From contig JADJEQ010000046.1 in the NCBI GenBank assembly GCA_016709025.1, forward strand, positions 186,001 to 250,000: 64,000 bases of DNA. The letters run 5' to 3'. The position numbers and the translations under genes were made by a program. The notes below the pieces were generated by a model that was not told the origin of the DNA, did not search any database, and was given only the letters and a program-made list of their open reading frames with translations. Each line of letters opens with the position of its first letter. Position 1 is the stretch's first letter. Shown here one piece after another: positions 42,054-50,858 of the stretch. The stretch comes from Bacteroidales bacterium. Its GTDB lineage: Bacteria > Bacteroidota > Bacteroidia > Bacteroidales > Lentimicrobiaceae.

Positions 42054-43769
42054 ATGAAAAAAAAATCTTTTCTTTTCTGTGTCATCACCTCTTTGATGAT
42101 TCTAATCTCAACTTTTACTGTTGCCCAGAAAATTACCATTGAAGAGAACAGGCAAAAGTCGTTTCACAATGAAATTCCAGGAGATGCTTATGTGCCATCA
42201 ACAGCTGGTTCGCGATTTACTTCACCGGCAAAAAGGTGGGAAACTTCCACATTTTTTGCTACCCAGGTAAATGTGGACAATGGTGGGCAAAACATTCTTG
42301 ACGATGCAGCCAATGAGCCTTCGTTGGCCATCGATCCCCTGAATCCTGATCGCATGGCAATCGGCTGGCGACAATTTGATAACATAAACAACAATTTCAG
42401 GCAGGCTGGTTATGGGTTTACCAACGACGGAGGTGAGACCTGGACATTTCCGGGGGTAATTGATCCCGGTGTTTTCCGTTCCGATCCGGTACTTGAAACT
42501 GACAATCAGGGAACTTTCTATTACAATAGCCTTACCTCTAGTGGAGGTAGTTATTTCTGCAGGGTTTTTAAAAGTGAAGATGGGGGAGAAGGCTGGGACA
42601 ACGGAACCCCGGCCCAGGGTGGTGATAAGCAATGGATGGAGATTGATAAAACCGGCGGCCCGGGCGATGGTAACATTTACGCTTTCTGGACTTCGTATTA
42701 TAGCTATTGCTACCCTGGTAATTTTACACGGAGTACCAATGGAGGTGAATCTTATGAAGATTGTACAACTGTTGACGGGACTCCTTATTGGGGTACCCTG
42801 TCTATTGGTCCTTCAGGTGAATTGTATGTTGCCGGATTGGGCTACAACGGAGGAATTGCAGTTGTGAGAAGCAACAATGCCAGCGATCCGGGAGCTTATG
42901 TTGCCTGGGATTATTATACCGAAGCTTATATGGACGGTACAATGATGGCAGGTCCGGAAGTAAATCCTGCCGGCCTGCTTGGTCAGGCTTCCATTGCAGT
43001 AAATATGGCTCCCGGCCCGGGTCTGGGTAACGTTTATATTCTGGCTTCAGTGCAACGGTATGCAAACGGAGACCCCGGTGACGTTATGTTCTCAAAAAGC
43101 CAGGATGGAGGGTTGACTTTCAGCAGCCCTTTGCGAATCAACGATGATCTTTCTTCCAACAATACACAGTGGTTCGGTACCATGTCGGTAGCTCCCAACG
43201 GACGCATTGATGTGGTTTGGCTTGATACACGTGATGCTCCGGCTTCCACTCCGCTGTGGTCGGCGCTCTATTATTCATATTCGCTCGATCAGGGTGAGAC
43301 ATGGTCGGATAACGAACTGCTTTCTGAATCTTTCGACCCGCATGTGGGCTGGCCAAATCAGGAAAAGATGGGAGATTATTTTGACATGATTTCAGATGAT
43401 GGGAATGCCCATCTTGCATGGTCGAATACGCTGAATGGGGAACAGGATGTTTATTATGGCAGGATTACCCCGGTTATAACCAATGTTTCTTCTCCCGGTC
43501 AGAATAATCCTGTAATAGCATTTAACGCCGGCCCAAATCCATTCAGCGAAACTACCTGGCTTAGTTATAATTTGGCTAAAGATGCGGAAGTCGAATTGGC
43601 TCTGTACGATTTAACAGGCATAAAAATAGTCACGCTGATAGACGCAACCCAGGTTGCAGGTAGTTATACCTTTGAATTGAAAGGTACAGACCTGAAAAAT
43701 GGTATATACCTTTGCAGGCTTAAAGCCGGCGGAATGAGCAAATCAATCAGACTGGTTAAGGTAGAATAA
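42054..43769 (+). CDS. T9SS-exported BNR-repeat/sialidase-fold protein
   Basis: 571 aa. The signal peptide (residues 1-24, ISTFTVAQ) is followed by a sialidase/BNR-type beta-propeller with Asp-box-like repeats (NDGGETWTFPG, SEDGGEGWDNG, SQDGGLTFSSP, LDQGETWSDN). A C-terminal type IX sorting domain of about 85 residues comes last (AGPNPFSETTWLSYNL; KNGIYLCRLKAGGMSKSIRLVK). It is therefore expected to be secreted across the outer membrane and surface-anchored or released. True sialidase activity is doubtful because I do not see the FRIP arginine motif. A TATCTTTC box lies at 42032-42039. Confidence 0.9.
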   Translation: MKKKSFLFCVITSLMILISTFTVAQKITIEENRQKSFHNEIPGDAYVPSTAGSRFTSPAKRWETSTFFATQVNVDNGGQNILDDAANEPSLAIDPLNPDRMAIGWRQFDNINNNFRQAGYGFTNDGGETWTFPGVIDPGVFRSDPVLETDNQGTFYYNSLTSSGGSYFCRVFKSEDGGEGWDNGTPAQGGDKQWMEIDKTGGPGDGNIYAFWTSYYSYCYPGNFTRSTNGGESYEDCTTVDGTPYWGTLSIGPSGELYVAGLGYNGGIAVVRSNNASDPGAYVAWDYYTEAYMDGTMMAGPEVNPAGLLGQASIAVNMAPGPGLGNVYILASVQRYANGDPGDVMFSKSQDGGLTFSSPLRINDDLSSNNTQWFGTMSVAPNGRIDVVWLDTRDAPASTPLWSALYYSYSLDQGETWSDNELLSESFDPHVGWPNQEKMGDYFDMISDDGNAHLAWSNTLNGEQDVYYGRITPVITNVSSPGQNNPVIAFNAGPNPFSETTWLSYNLAKDAEVELALYDLTGIKIVTLIDATQVAGSYTFELKGTDLKNGIYLCRLKAGGMSKSIRLVKVE

Positions 43770-44076
43770 CAGATTTTCTTCTTTCAACAATTCGCCGGAT
43801 TCAGGATTTATAAACTTCCTGAAATTCATTTGCCGGCAGCGGAATCAGCAGTCATTATAACGGCTTGATATTTGCTTCGACGGCGCCCCAGGCGCCGTCG
43901 AAGTGCAATGATGCATCCCAGATGGTAATTGCTTTACGGACAATTTACTGATTCAATCAAATCTTTCGGTCATAAGTCGTAGCTCCCTTGATGGTCATAG
44001 CTGTCGGAAATCGGGAAAATATGGTTAACATTGTAAACCAATGCCAATTTTAGACTAATTTTACCAAAATTTTAAT
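43770..44076. other. Spacer with one strong palindrome
   Basis: No gene seen. Contains the GC-rich palindrome described separately (43875-43903) in otherwise AT-rich sequence. Confidence 0.6.
43875..43903. repeat. Perfect 13-bp GC-rich palindrome
   Basis: CTTCGACGGCGCC (43875-43887) and GGCGCCGTCGAAG (43891-43903) are exact reverse complements with a 3-base loop. No T-run follows on either strand. It lies 106 bases after the T9SS gene stop and could be a terminator, a protein-binding site or a REP-like repeat. Confidence 0.75.
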
Positions 44077-44532
44077 ATGATATCAGGAGAACCGCTTCAG
44101 GTTGAACAACCGCTAGGAAGGATACTTTCTTTCCTTGGGAAAGGTTATCTGCAGCTTTTAAGGGCAAAACTTCAGCATCTTGACATCGACCGCAATTATT
44201 ATGCGCTTGTACTCATTGAAAGCAAAGAAGGAGCCATCACCCAGCAGGAACTTGCTTTGTTGCTTGATACAGACAAGGTTAGTGTTGTTCGTGTGGTTGA
44301 TTACCTGTCGGAAAAAGGCTATATCATGAGGGTGAAGAAAGCAGATGATCGCCGAAAGCACAATCTTATACTCACCGATAAAGCCAGACTTGCTCTACCG
44401 GAGATTAAACGATCGTTTACTGAAATCAATCTGAAAATACTCAAGGGGCTCGAAAGTTCGGAATTGTCAGCGCTTAATCATGCCATTGGGGCAATCCGGT
44501 CGAATATCAACCAAAATATTTTTATACTATGA
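44077..44532 (+). CDS. MarR family transcriptional regulator
   Basis: 151-aa winged-helix regulator. ITQQELALLLDTDKVSVVRVVDYLSEKGYIMRVKKADDRRKHNLIL is the MarR helix-turn-helix and wing (split here across about residues 52-98), with the DDRRKH wing motif. It is the first gene of an efflux operon and overlaps the membrane-fusion protein gene by four bases (ATGA), so it most likely represses the operon and is released by a transported compound. Confidence 0.94.
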   Translation: MISGEPLQVEQPLGRILSFLGKGYLQLLRAKLQHLDIDRNYYALVLIESKEGAITQQELALLLDTDKVSVVRVVDYLSEKGYIMRVKKADDRRKHNLILTDKARLALPEIKRSFTEINLKILKGLESSELSALNHAIGAIRSNINQNIFIL

Positions 44533-45557
44533 GAATTCTACTGATTCCCGGAATTTTAATTCTATTAACCATCGCTTCATGCAAAAACGGGAAATCCGAT
44601 CTGGCGGATAAAAAGGGAAAACCACCTGTTACGGTTGATGTTATCGTTGCTGCAAAAACAGATATATCCTCTGATATTGAAGTCAATGGAACTGTATTGT
44701 CAGAAGAAATGATTGAATTGCGCCCCGAAGTGAGCGGCCGCCTCACTTATCTGAACATTCCCGATGGAGCAGTGGTTGCTGCAGGTGCAATTCTGGCAAG
44801 GATAAACGATGCCGATCTTCAGGCGCAGCTTCAGCAACAAAAAGTACAGCTGGAACTTGCCGAAAAAACCGAGAAGCGGTTGAATCAGCTGCTTACTGCC
44901 AATGGCGTGGATCAGGCAACCTATGATGCTGCTCTGAGCCAGGTAAATCTTTACAATGCAAACATCAATGTCCTGAAAGCTCAGATTGACAAGACAGTTA
45001 TCCGGGCTCCATTTTCCGGGCGTTTGGGTCTGCGGCTTGTGAGCGAAGGGGCTTATGTTTCGCCATCAACCACCATTGGAACTCTTCAGCAGACAGATCG
45101 CATTAAAATTGATTTCTCGGTTCCGGAGACTTATGCGGATCTTTTAAAGGTAGGAAGAACAATTGCTGTGAAGGCTACATCTTCTGGTGAAGAAATGTTG
45201 GCTACAGTGAGCGCTGTTGAGCCTCAGATCAGCACTGCAACCAGAAATATTAAAGTAAGGGCCCGCCTGAATGGTGGCATGATAAGCCCCGGATCATTCG
45301 TAAAAGTAATTCTGAATAAAAGCAGCAATGGAATTGTAGTTCCAACCAATGCCATCATTCCGGATGCAATGTCAAACCTGGTTGTATTGGTGAAAGATGG
45401 CAAGGCAACTTTTCAGCCGGTAGAAACCGGAATAAGAGACAACAATGGAATTGAAATTACCAAAGGACTTCAGGTTGGCGATACGGTGATTGTAAGCGGG
45501 GTGTTGTTTGTGAGGCCTAATGGCCCTGTAAAAATAAGATCGGTTAAAGCCGGTTAA
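44529..45557 (+). CDS. RND efflux periplasmic adaptor (membrane fusion lipoprotein)
   Basis: 342 aa. The lipobox LTIASC at residues 13-18 predicts a lipid anchor. A biotinyl-lipoyl domain (LRPEVSGRLTYLNIPDGAVVAAG), a short helical hairpin (LQQQKVQLELAEKTEKRLNQLL), the return strand (TVIRAPFSGRLGLRLVSEGAYV) and a C-terminal beta-barrel/MP domain follow as in the HlyD/AcrA family. It links the inner-membrane pump at 45642 to the TolC-like protein at 48802. Overlaps marR by four bases. Confidence 0.94.
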   Translation: MRILLIPGILILLTIASCKNGKSDLADKKGKPPVTVDVIVAAKTDISSDIEVNGTVLSEEMIELRPEVSGRLTYLNIPDGAVVAAGAILARINDADLQAQLQQQKVQLELAEKTEKRLNQLLTANGVDQATYDAALSQVNLYNANINVLKAQIDKTVIRAPFSGRLGLRLVSEGAYVSPSTTIGTLQQTDRIKIDFSVPETYADLLKVGRTIAVKATSSGEEMLATVSAVEPQISTATRNIKVRARLNGGMISPGSFVKVILNKSSNGIVVPTNAIIPDAMSNLVVLVKDGKATFQPVETGIRDNNGIEITKGLQVGDTVIVSGVLFVRPNGPVKIRSVKAG

Positions 45558-45641
45558 CCCGAAACCCGATCAGTCACTTCCTGTTGGCAGGTGCCTGATC
45601 TCATTGACTACAAATTCCTTATTAATCTGCCAGGACATAAA

Positions 45642-48600
45642 ATGAACATATCAGAACTATCTATAAAGCGGCCCATTCTGGCCACCGTAATGAACCTGTT
45701 CCTCATCTTATTCGGGGTAATAGGCTACACATTCCTTGGGGTGAGAGAATATCCGGCCATTGACCCCCCAATGATTAACGTAAGCACTTCGTATGCGGGT
45801 GCAAATGCTGATATCATTGAAAGTCAGATCACTGAGCCATTGGAGAAGTCCATCAACGGCATTCCGGGAATACGCACGATCTCATCAACCAGCTCGGTTG
45901 GCAGCAGCAGAATAAATGTGGAATTTAACATTGAAGCTGATCTTGAAGCGGCTGCCAACGATGTACGCGACAAGGTTAGTCAGGCAGTCAGAAATCTGCC
46001 ACAAGACATCGATGCACCACCGGTTGTTTCAAAGGCAGATGCCAACAGTGATTTTATAATACTTATGGCATTACAGAGTCCCAGCAGGAGCTTGCTCGAA
46101 CTGAGTGACTATGCCGAAAACGTACTTCAGAACAAATTTCAAACGATTCCGGATGTCAGCGGAGTGAATATAATCGGGCAGAAACGGCCGGCCATGCGAC
46201 TCTGGATTGACCCCGACAAATTAAACGCCTATAACCTTGCATTCAATGATATTACCGACGTTTTGAATAAAGAGAATGTCGAGATTCCATCGGGTAAGAT
46301 CTATGGAAACAACACTGAGCTTACCATAAGGGCTATCGGGAAACTTACCACCGAATCTGAATTCAGGGATCTGATTATCAGGGCCAATGATCAGGGGATT
46401 GTCAGGTTGAGTGATGTAGCAACAGTTGAACTCGGGCCCGAACGCTATGAGCAGAGTTGGAAACTGAATGGAGTAAGCTCGGTGGGTGTCGCTATAACGC
46501 CTCAGCCAGGTGCCAATTATATTGAAATCTCCGATGAGTTCAACAAACGCCTGGATGAGATTATTAAATCACAAAAGGGCGACCTGACATACACCATTTT
46601 GTTTGATACCACACAAAACGTCAGGAAGTCACTGAATGAAGTGGCCGAAACACTCATGATTGCCATTATCCTGGTTATTCTTGTTATCTTTTTCTTCTTC
46701 CGCAACTGGATGATCGCCCTGCGCCCGCTGATTGATATCCCGATCTCGTTGGTTTTTACATTTTTTGTGATGTTTTTGCTGGGCTACTCGGTAAATATTC
46801 TCACACTCCTGGCTATTATTCTGGCAACCGGCCTTGTAGTCGATGATGGGATCGTTGTAACAGAAAACATTTTCCGGAAAATCGAAAACGGAATCCCCGT
46901 GATCAAGGCAGCAATTGATGGTAGCCGGGAAATTTTCTTTGTTGTGTTGTCAACTTCGGTTACCCTTGCCATTGTGTTTTTGCCTGTTTTGTTTTTAGAG
47001 GGTTTTGTTGGCAGCCTTTTCCGGGAATTTGGCGTGGTACTGGCCGTTGCGGTCCTGGTTTCTGCTTTTGTTTCGCTCACAATTACTCCGGTTCTGAACG
47101 TTTATCTGAATCGGAAAAGCGCACAACACGGGCGGTTTTACAATGCTACGGAACCATTTTTTGCCGGCATGGAAGCTGGCTATAGCCGATTGTTGACCAG
47201 CTTTATGCATTACAGATGGCTGGCCTGGGTTATTGTTGTAATATGTTTTGGAATTGTGTTTCTCATTGGGGCCAATCTTCAACGCGAAATTGCGCCGATT
47301 GAAGATAAGGGCAATATACGCCTGCAAATAGTTGGCCCCGAAGGTGCCAGTTATCCATACATGATGCAGGCCGGAAATATGATTGCTGATTATATGATGG
47401 ATTCAATTCCGGAAGAAGATTTTTCATTTGTGGCGGTTCCCGGATTCGGCAGCACTGGAGTTAACAGTGGGTTTGGCCGGATTGGATTTGTCCCGGCTGA
47501 TGAGCGTTCCAGAACACAGAGTGAAATCGCCAGGGATATGGGTCGTCAATTCAGCAGATTCAACAATGTCAGGGTGTTCCCGATCGAAGAGCAAACCATT
47601 TCAGTAGGTATGGGTTCCAGAGGATCACTGCCGGTGCAGTTTGTTATTCAGAATCTTGATTATGAAAAACTCAGAACCATCATTCCAAAGTTTCTTGAGG
47701 AGGCCCGAAATGATACTACTTTTCAGAACGTAGATGTAAATCTTAAGTTCAACAAGCCTGAAGCCGATATTACCATCGATCGCATCAAAGCCCGTGAATT
47801 CGGGCTCACAGTCACCGATATTGCCAATGTATTGCAAAGCGCTTTCAGCGGAAGACGGCTGGCTTATTTTATTATGAATGGCCGTCAATATGAAGTTATC
47901 AGTCAGGTAGGTCTTAAAGACAGGCAATCTCCATCCGATATTACCAACCTGTATGTGAGAAATAACAAAGGAGAAAACATTTCACTGGCTTCTGTTATCA
48001 AGATAGAGCCAAATGCCAATCCACCTTCGTATTTCCATTATAACCGCTATAAATCAGCCACCATCTCTGCTTCACTGGCTGAAGGAAAGACTGTAGGGGA
48101 TGGTGTAGCTGTGATGCAGGAAATCGGTGACCGGCTGCTGGATGAAAGTTTTCAGACATCTTTAAGCGGCCCCTCCCGTGACTATGCCGAGAGTTCTTCA
48201 AACATCGTATTTGCATTTTTGCTTGCATTGGTGCTGATATTCCTGGTGCTTTCCGCGCAGTTTGAAAGCTTTAAAGATCCTTTGATCATCATGTTAACAG
48301 TGCCGCTGGCTATAGCCGGAGCCGTGCTCAGTTTGTGGCTTTTTAATCAGACCCTGAATATTTTTTCTGAAATCGGAATGATAATGCTGATCGGACTGGT
48401 AACAAAAAACGGAATTCTGATCGTTGAATTCGCAAACAAGCAGCGTGAAGCCGGATTGCACAAACGCCAGGCCGTAATAGCAGCCGCCTCGCTGAGGTTA
48501 CGTCCCATTCTGATGACAAGCCTGGCAACCTCACTGGGTGCTTTGCCCATAGCCCTGAGCCTGGGTTCGGCAGCTACAAGCAGGATACCGCTGGGAATTG

Positions 48601-48719
48601 TAGTTGTGGGAGGAATTTTATTTTCACTTATTCTTACCCTCTTTGTGATACCAGCAGTCTACACTTATGTCTCAGGGAAAAAGGAGCATGAAACAGACGA
48701 AATTGAGATTGTCAGTTAA
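45642..48719 (+). CDS. RND family multidrug efflux permease (HAE1/AcrB type)
   Basis: Proton-driven inner-membrane pump of 1025 aa from the ATG at 45642 (MNISELSIKRPILATVMNLF, the canonical N-terminus); an upstream ATG at 45591 is rejected. Twelve helices and two large periplasmic loops are expected. Helix 4 contains LATGLVVDDGIVVTENIFRK with the proton-relay Asp pair, and helix 10 contains GLVTKNGILIVEFAN. The C-terminus is charged (KKEHETDEIEIVS). Drug specificity cannot be read from sequence; the first-gene MarR implies induction. Confidence 0.95.
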   Translation: MNISELSIKRPILATVMNLFLILFGVIGYTFLGVREYPAIDPPMINVSTSYAGANADIIESQITEPLEKSINGIPGIRTISSTSSVGSSRINVEFNIEADLEAAANDVRDKVSQAVRNLPQDIDAPPVVSKADANSDFIILMALQSPSRSLLELSDYAENVLQNKFQTIPDVSGVNIIGQKRPAMRLWIDPDKLNAYNLAFNDITDVLNKENVEIPSGKIYGNNTELTIRAIGKLTTESEFRDLIIRANDQGIVRLSDVATVELGPERYEQSWKLNGVSSVGVAITPQPGANYIEISDEFNKRLDEIIKSQKGDLTYTILFDTTQNVRKSLNEVAETLMIAIILVILVIFFFFRNWMIALRPLIDIPISLVFTFFVMFLLGYSVNILTLLAIILATGLVVDDGIVVTENIFRKIENGIPVIKAAIDGSREIFFVVLSTSVTLAIVFLPVLFLEGFVGSLFREFGVVLAVAVLVSAFVSLTITPVLNVYLNRKSAQHGRFYNATEPFFAGMEAGYSRLLTSFMHYRWLAWVIVVICFGIVFLIGANLQREIAPIEDKGNIRLQIVGPEGASYPYMMQAGNMIADYMMDSIPEEDFSFVAVPGFGSTGVNSGFGRIGFVPADERSRTQSEIARDMGRQFSRFNNVRVFPIEEQTISVGMGSRGSLPVQFVIQNLDYEKLRTIIPKFLEEARNDTTFQNVDVNLKFNKPEADITIDRIKAREFGLTVTDIANVLQSAFSGRRLAYFIMNGRQYEVISQVGLKDRQSPSDITNLYVRNNKGENISLASVIKIEPNANPPSYFHYNRYKSATISASLAEGKTVGDGVAVMQEIGDRLLDESFQTSLSGPSRDYAESSSNIVFAFLLALVLIFLVLSAQFESFKDPLIIMLTVPLAIAGAVLSLWLFNQTLNIFSEIGMIMLIGLVTKNGILIVEFANKQREAGLHKRQAVIAAASLRLRPILMTSLATSLGALPIALSLGSAATSRIPLGIVVVGGILFSLILTLFVIPAVYTYVSGKKEHETDEIEIVS

Positions 48720-48801
48720 TGTACCTGCTTTCTTTGGGCGGCAATTTTAAGCAAAAAAGTCCGGGTTTTTTCAAAAATGCCTGATGATAAATACCAGAAC
48801 A

Positions 48802-50109
48802 ATGAAATTCAACAAAAAATATTGGTTGCTGCTTACAGGGTTTTTATTCCCCTTTTTCGGGCATACACAGCAGGCCATTACCTTAGCGGGTGCAATAGAT
48901 ACAGCCCTGCGTAATAATTTCGACATCCGTATTGCGAAAAACAATGTAGAAATAGCCCGAAAAAATAATACTTATGGTGTAGCAGGAGGGTTACCCTATG
49001 TAGCAGCTACAGCAGGGGATAATTACTCAGGATCAGACATATTGCAGCAGATGAGTGATGGCACCGAAACAGAGCTGGCCGGTGTCAGTGAGAATGCCGT
49101 TAATGCCGGCATTTCGGCAGGGATGGTATTGTTTAACGGATTCAGGGTTGTTGCCACCAAAGAAAGGTTGAGTCATCTCGAAAACCAAAGTGAGGTTCAA
49201 CTGAATCAGCAAATACAACAAACCATTGCCGATATCATGATTTCCTACTATGACATCATGAGACAACAGAACTACCTGAAAATTATCGAACAGTCACTGG
49301 ATGTATCAAGGAAAAAGCTTGAAATCAGCAATGTAAGAGATCAGGTTGGTATGGCCGATGCCGTTGATCTTTTGCAGGCCCAAACCGATGTTAATTCTGC
49401 TGAACAATTGCTTGCGCTCCAACAACTGGCTGTTGAGCAGAATAAAGCTGATTTTTTATTGCTCATCAATGTTGAGAAACAGTTTCCTTATGTCGTAGAT
49501 GATACCATTGTGGTTGATAAAACACTTCAATTGGATTCAATTATGAGTTATCTAAAGCGCAATCCTCAATATCTGAGCGCGGAGCTTCAGGTGCTCATCG
49601 ATGAACAACTCGTAAAGGAAGTTGCGTCTCAACGCTATCCTTCTTTAAAATTGAATGCCGGATATGATTTTTATCAGTCGGATATAAGTAAAGGATCGGT
49701 TTCAATGAACCGGAATTACGGGCCGACTGCCGGAATTGCACTTCAGGTGCCGATCTTTAATGGGTTTGCCTATAAAAGTCAGCAGGATGTTGCGAAAATC
49801 AGGGTTGATAATTCTATTCTCGAAAAAGAGAGTCTTGTCGATGTCCTTGAAACAAGGGCAGGCAATCTTTTCAGGGCTTATTCAACTACATTGCTGCAAA
49901 TTGAATCGCAGCGAAAGAACTTTGAGATGACACAACAATTGGTGAATGTGGTGCTTCAGCAGTTTAATATGGGTCAGGCTACCATTCTTGACGTAAAGGC
50001 TGCGCAATCGAGTTTCGAGAACTCAGCTTACCTCCTTGTTAACCTTCTGTATTCTGCAAAAGTAGCTGAGATTGAACTCAAACAACTGACATACAGCCTG
50101 GTATACTAA
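48802..50109 (+). CDS. TolC family outer membrane efflux protein
   Basis: 435 aa from the ATG at 48802. The signal peptide ends about GHTQQ. Two OEP repeats of long coiled-coil helices follow (IDTALRNNFDIRIAKNNVEIARKNN; VDLLQAQTDVNSAEQLLALQQ; QFNMGQATILDVKAAQSSFENSAYLLV). The final helix ends in AEIELKQLTYSLVY. It is the third pump component, 82 bases after the RND gene. AAGTAAA heptamers start four bases after the stop, and a bidirectional terminator lies beyond. Confidence 0.93.
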   Translation: MKFNKKYWLLLTGFLFPFFGHTQQAITLAGAIDTALRNNFDIRIAKNNVEIARKNNTYGVAGGLPYVAATAGDNYSGSDILQQMSDGTETELAGVSENAVNAGISAGMVLFNGFRVVATKERLSHLENQSEVQLNQQIQQTIADIMISYYDIMRQQNYLKIIEQSLDVSRKKLEISNVRDQVGMADAVDLLQAQTDVNSAEQLLALQQLAVEQNKADFLLLINVEKQFPYVVDDTIVVDKTLQLDSIMSYLKRNPQYLSAELQVLIDEQLVKEVASQRYPSLKLNAGYDFYQSDISKGSVSMNRNYGPTAGIALQVPIFNGFAYKSQQDVAKIRVDNSILEKESLVDVLETRAGNLFRAYSTTLLQIESQRKNFEMTQQLVNVVLQQFNMGQATILDVKAAQSSFENSAYLLVNLLYSAKVAEIELKQLTYSLVY

Positions 50110-50113
50110 GGCC

Positions 50114-50170
50114 AAGTAAAAAGTAAAAAGCGATGAGCTGAGCGGAGCCGAAGCTTAAAAAGTAAAAAGT
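50114..50170 (+). repeat. Short AAGTAAA heptamer repeats after tolC
   Basis: AAGTAAA twice in phase from about 50114, then AAGCGAT, and another AAAAAGT pair near 50158-50168. The same family as the ACTTTTT units at 8287-8314 and the CTTTTTA units at 60936-60984, read on the other strand. Confidence 0.55.
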
Positions 50171-50344
50171 TGGGTCCACTCCGAAAAATATTTCTATTGA
50201 CACCAAAGCACAAAGCCACTAAATCTCACTAATTTTATTATATTGATATTCAATATTTTGTGAATATTGGTGTCTTGGAGTATTGGTGTCAATTCTACTA
50301 TTGGAAATTTTTGAACTATTTGGTGAGGTAACCGGATAAAAATC

Positions 50345-50372
50345 AAAAAGCCCCGCGGTAGCGGGGCTTTTT
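50345..50372. terminator. Bidirectional terminator between tolC and cold-shock gene
   Basis: AAAAAGCCCCGC (50345-50356) pairs with GCGGGGCTTTTT (50361-50372) around a GGTA loop, with T-runs on both strands. It lies 24 bases from the convergent cold-shock gene end. Confidence 0.92.
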
Positions 50373-50396
50373 AAAGAATTATGTCCTGTAGAGATA

Positions 50397-50588
50397 TTAA
50401 ATCACTTTAACATTTACTGCATTTAATCCTTTTTTGCCTTCCTGAAGATCGAAAGTAACCTGGTCATTTTCCCTGACCTCGTCGATCAGACCTGATACAT
50501 GTACAAAATATTCTTTGTCAGATGCATCGTCTTTAATAAATCCAAATCCTTTCAAATCATTGAAGAATTTAACTGTTCCTTTACTCAT
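50397..50588 (-). CDS. Cold-shock domain protein, CspA family
   Basis: 63-aa single-stranded nucleic-acid-binding beta-barrel, an RNA chaperone. RNP motifs KGFGFI and VHVS are visible (MSKGTVKFFNDLKGFGFIKD; EYFVHVSGLIDE). The ATG at 50588 is chosen because the frame upstream (to 50630) overlaps a TACCTTTG promoter box at 50625-50618. A strong terminator follows. The leader is about 25 bases, shorter than E. coli cspA leaders. Confidence 0.95.
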   Translation of the reverse strand: MSKGTVKFFNDLKGFGFIKDDASDKEYFVHVSGLIDEVRENDQVTFDLQEGKKGLNAVNVKVI

Positions 50589-50617
50589 GATGTTTGTTTT
50601 AATATTATTTGATGCTG

Positions 50618-50625
50618 CAAAGGTA
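50618..50625 (-). promoter_or_regulatory. -7 element of the cold-shock gene
   Basis: Minus strand TACCTTTG, a match to TAnnTTTG, 29 bases before the ATG. No clear -33 box is visible. Confidence 0.45.
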
Positions 50626-50858
50626 AGCATTAATAATACACAGCATCGTTTTTATTTGTAAATCAGCAATAAAAGATAATTTTGTTAGTAGGAGCGTTAA
50701 AAACCGGTCAACGGATAATCCGGTTTTATGTAGTTTTTGATTGTTTTTTCATTAATTTTAACCCGGTATTCCTATCTGTATTTCCCGGTTTCATTCAGAA
50801 AACTGAATTCTTACCGATTCAAATACTGAAATAAATCAGCTATCCCCAAATTCCGGAC

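Noticed and set aside
42054..43769. True sialidase
   Set aside because: BNR-like repeats are present, but I could not find the FRIP arginine motif or a convincing catalytic Tyr-Glu set.
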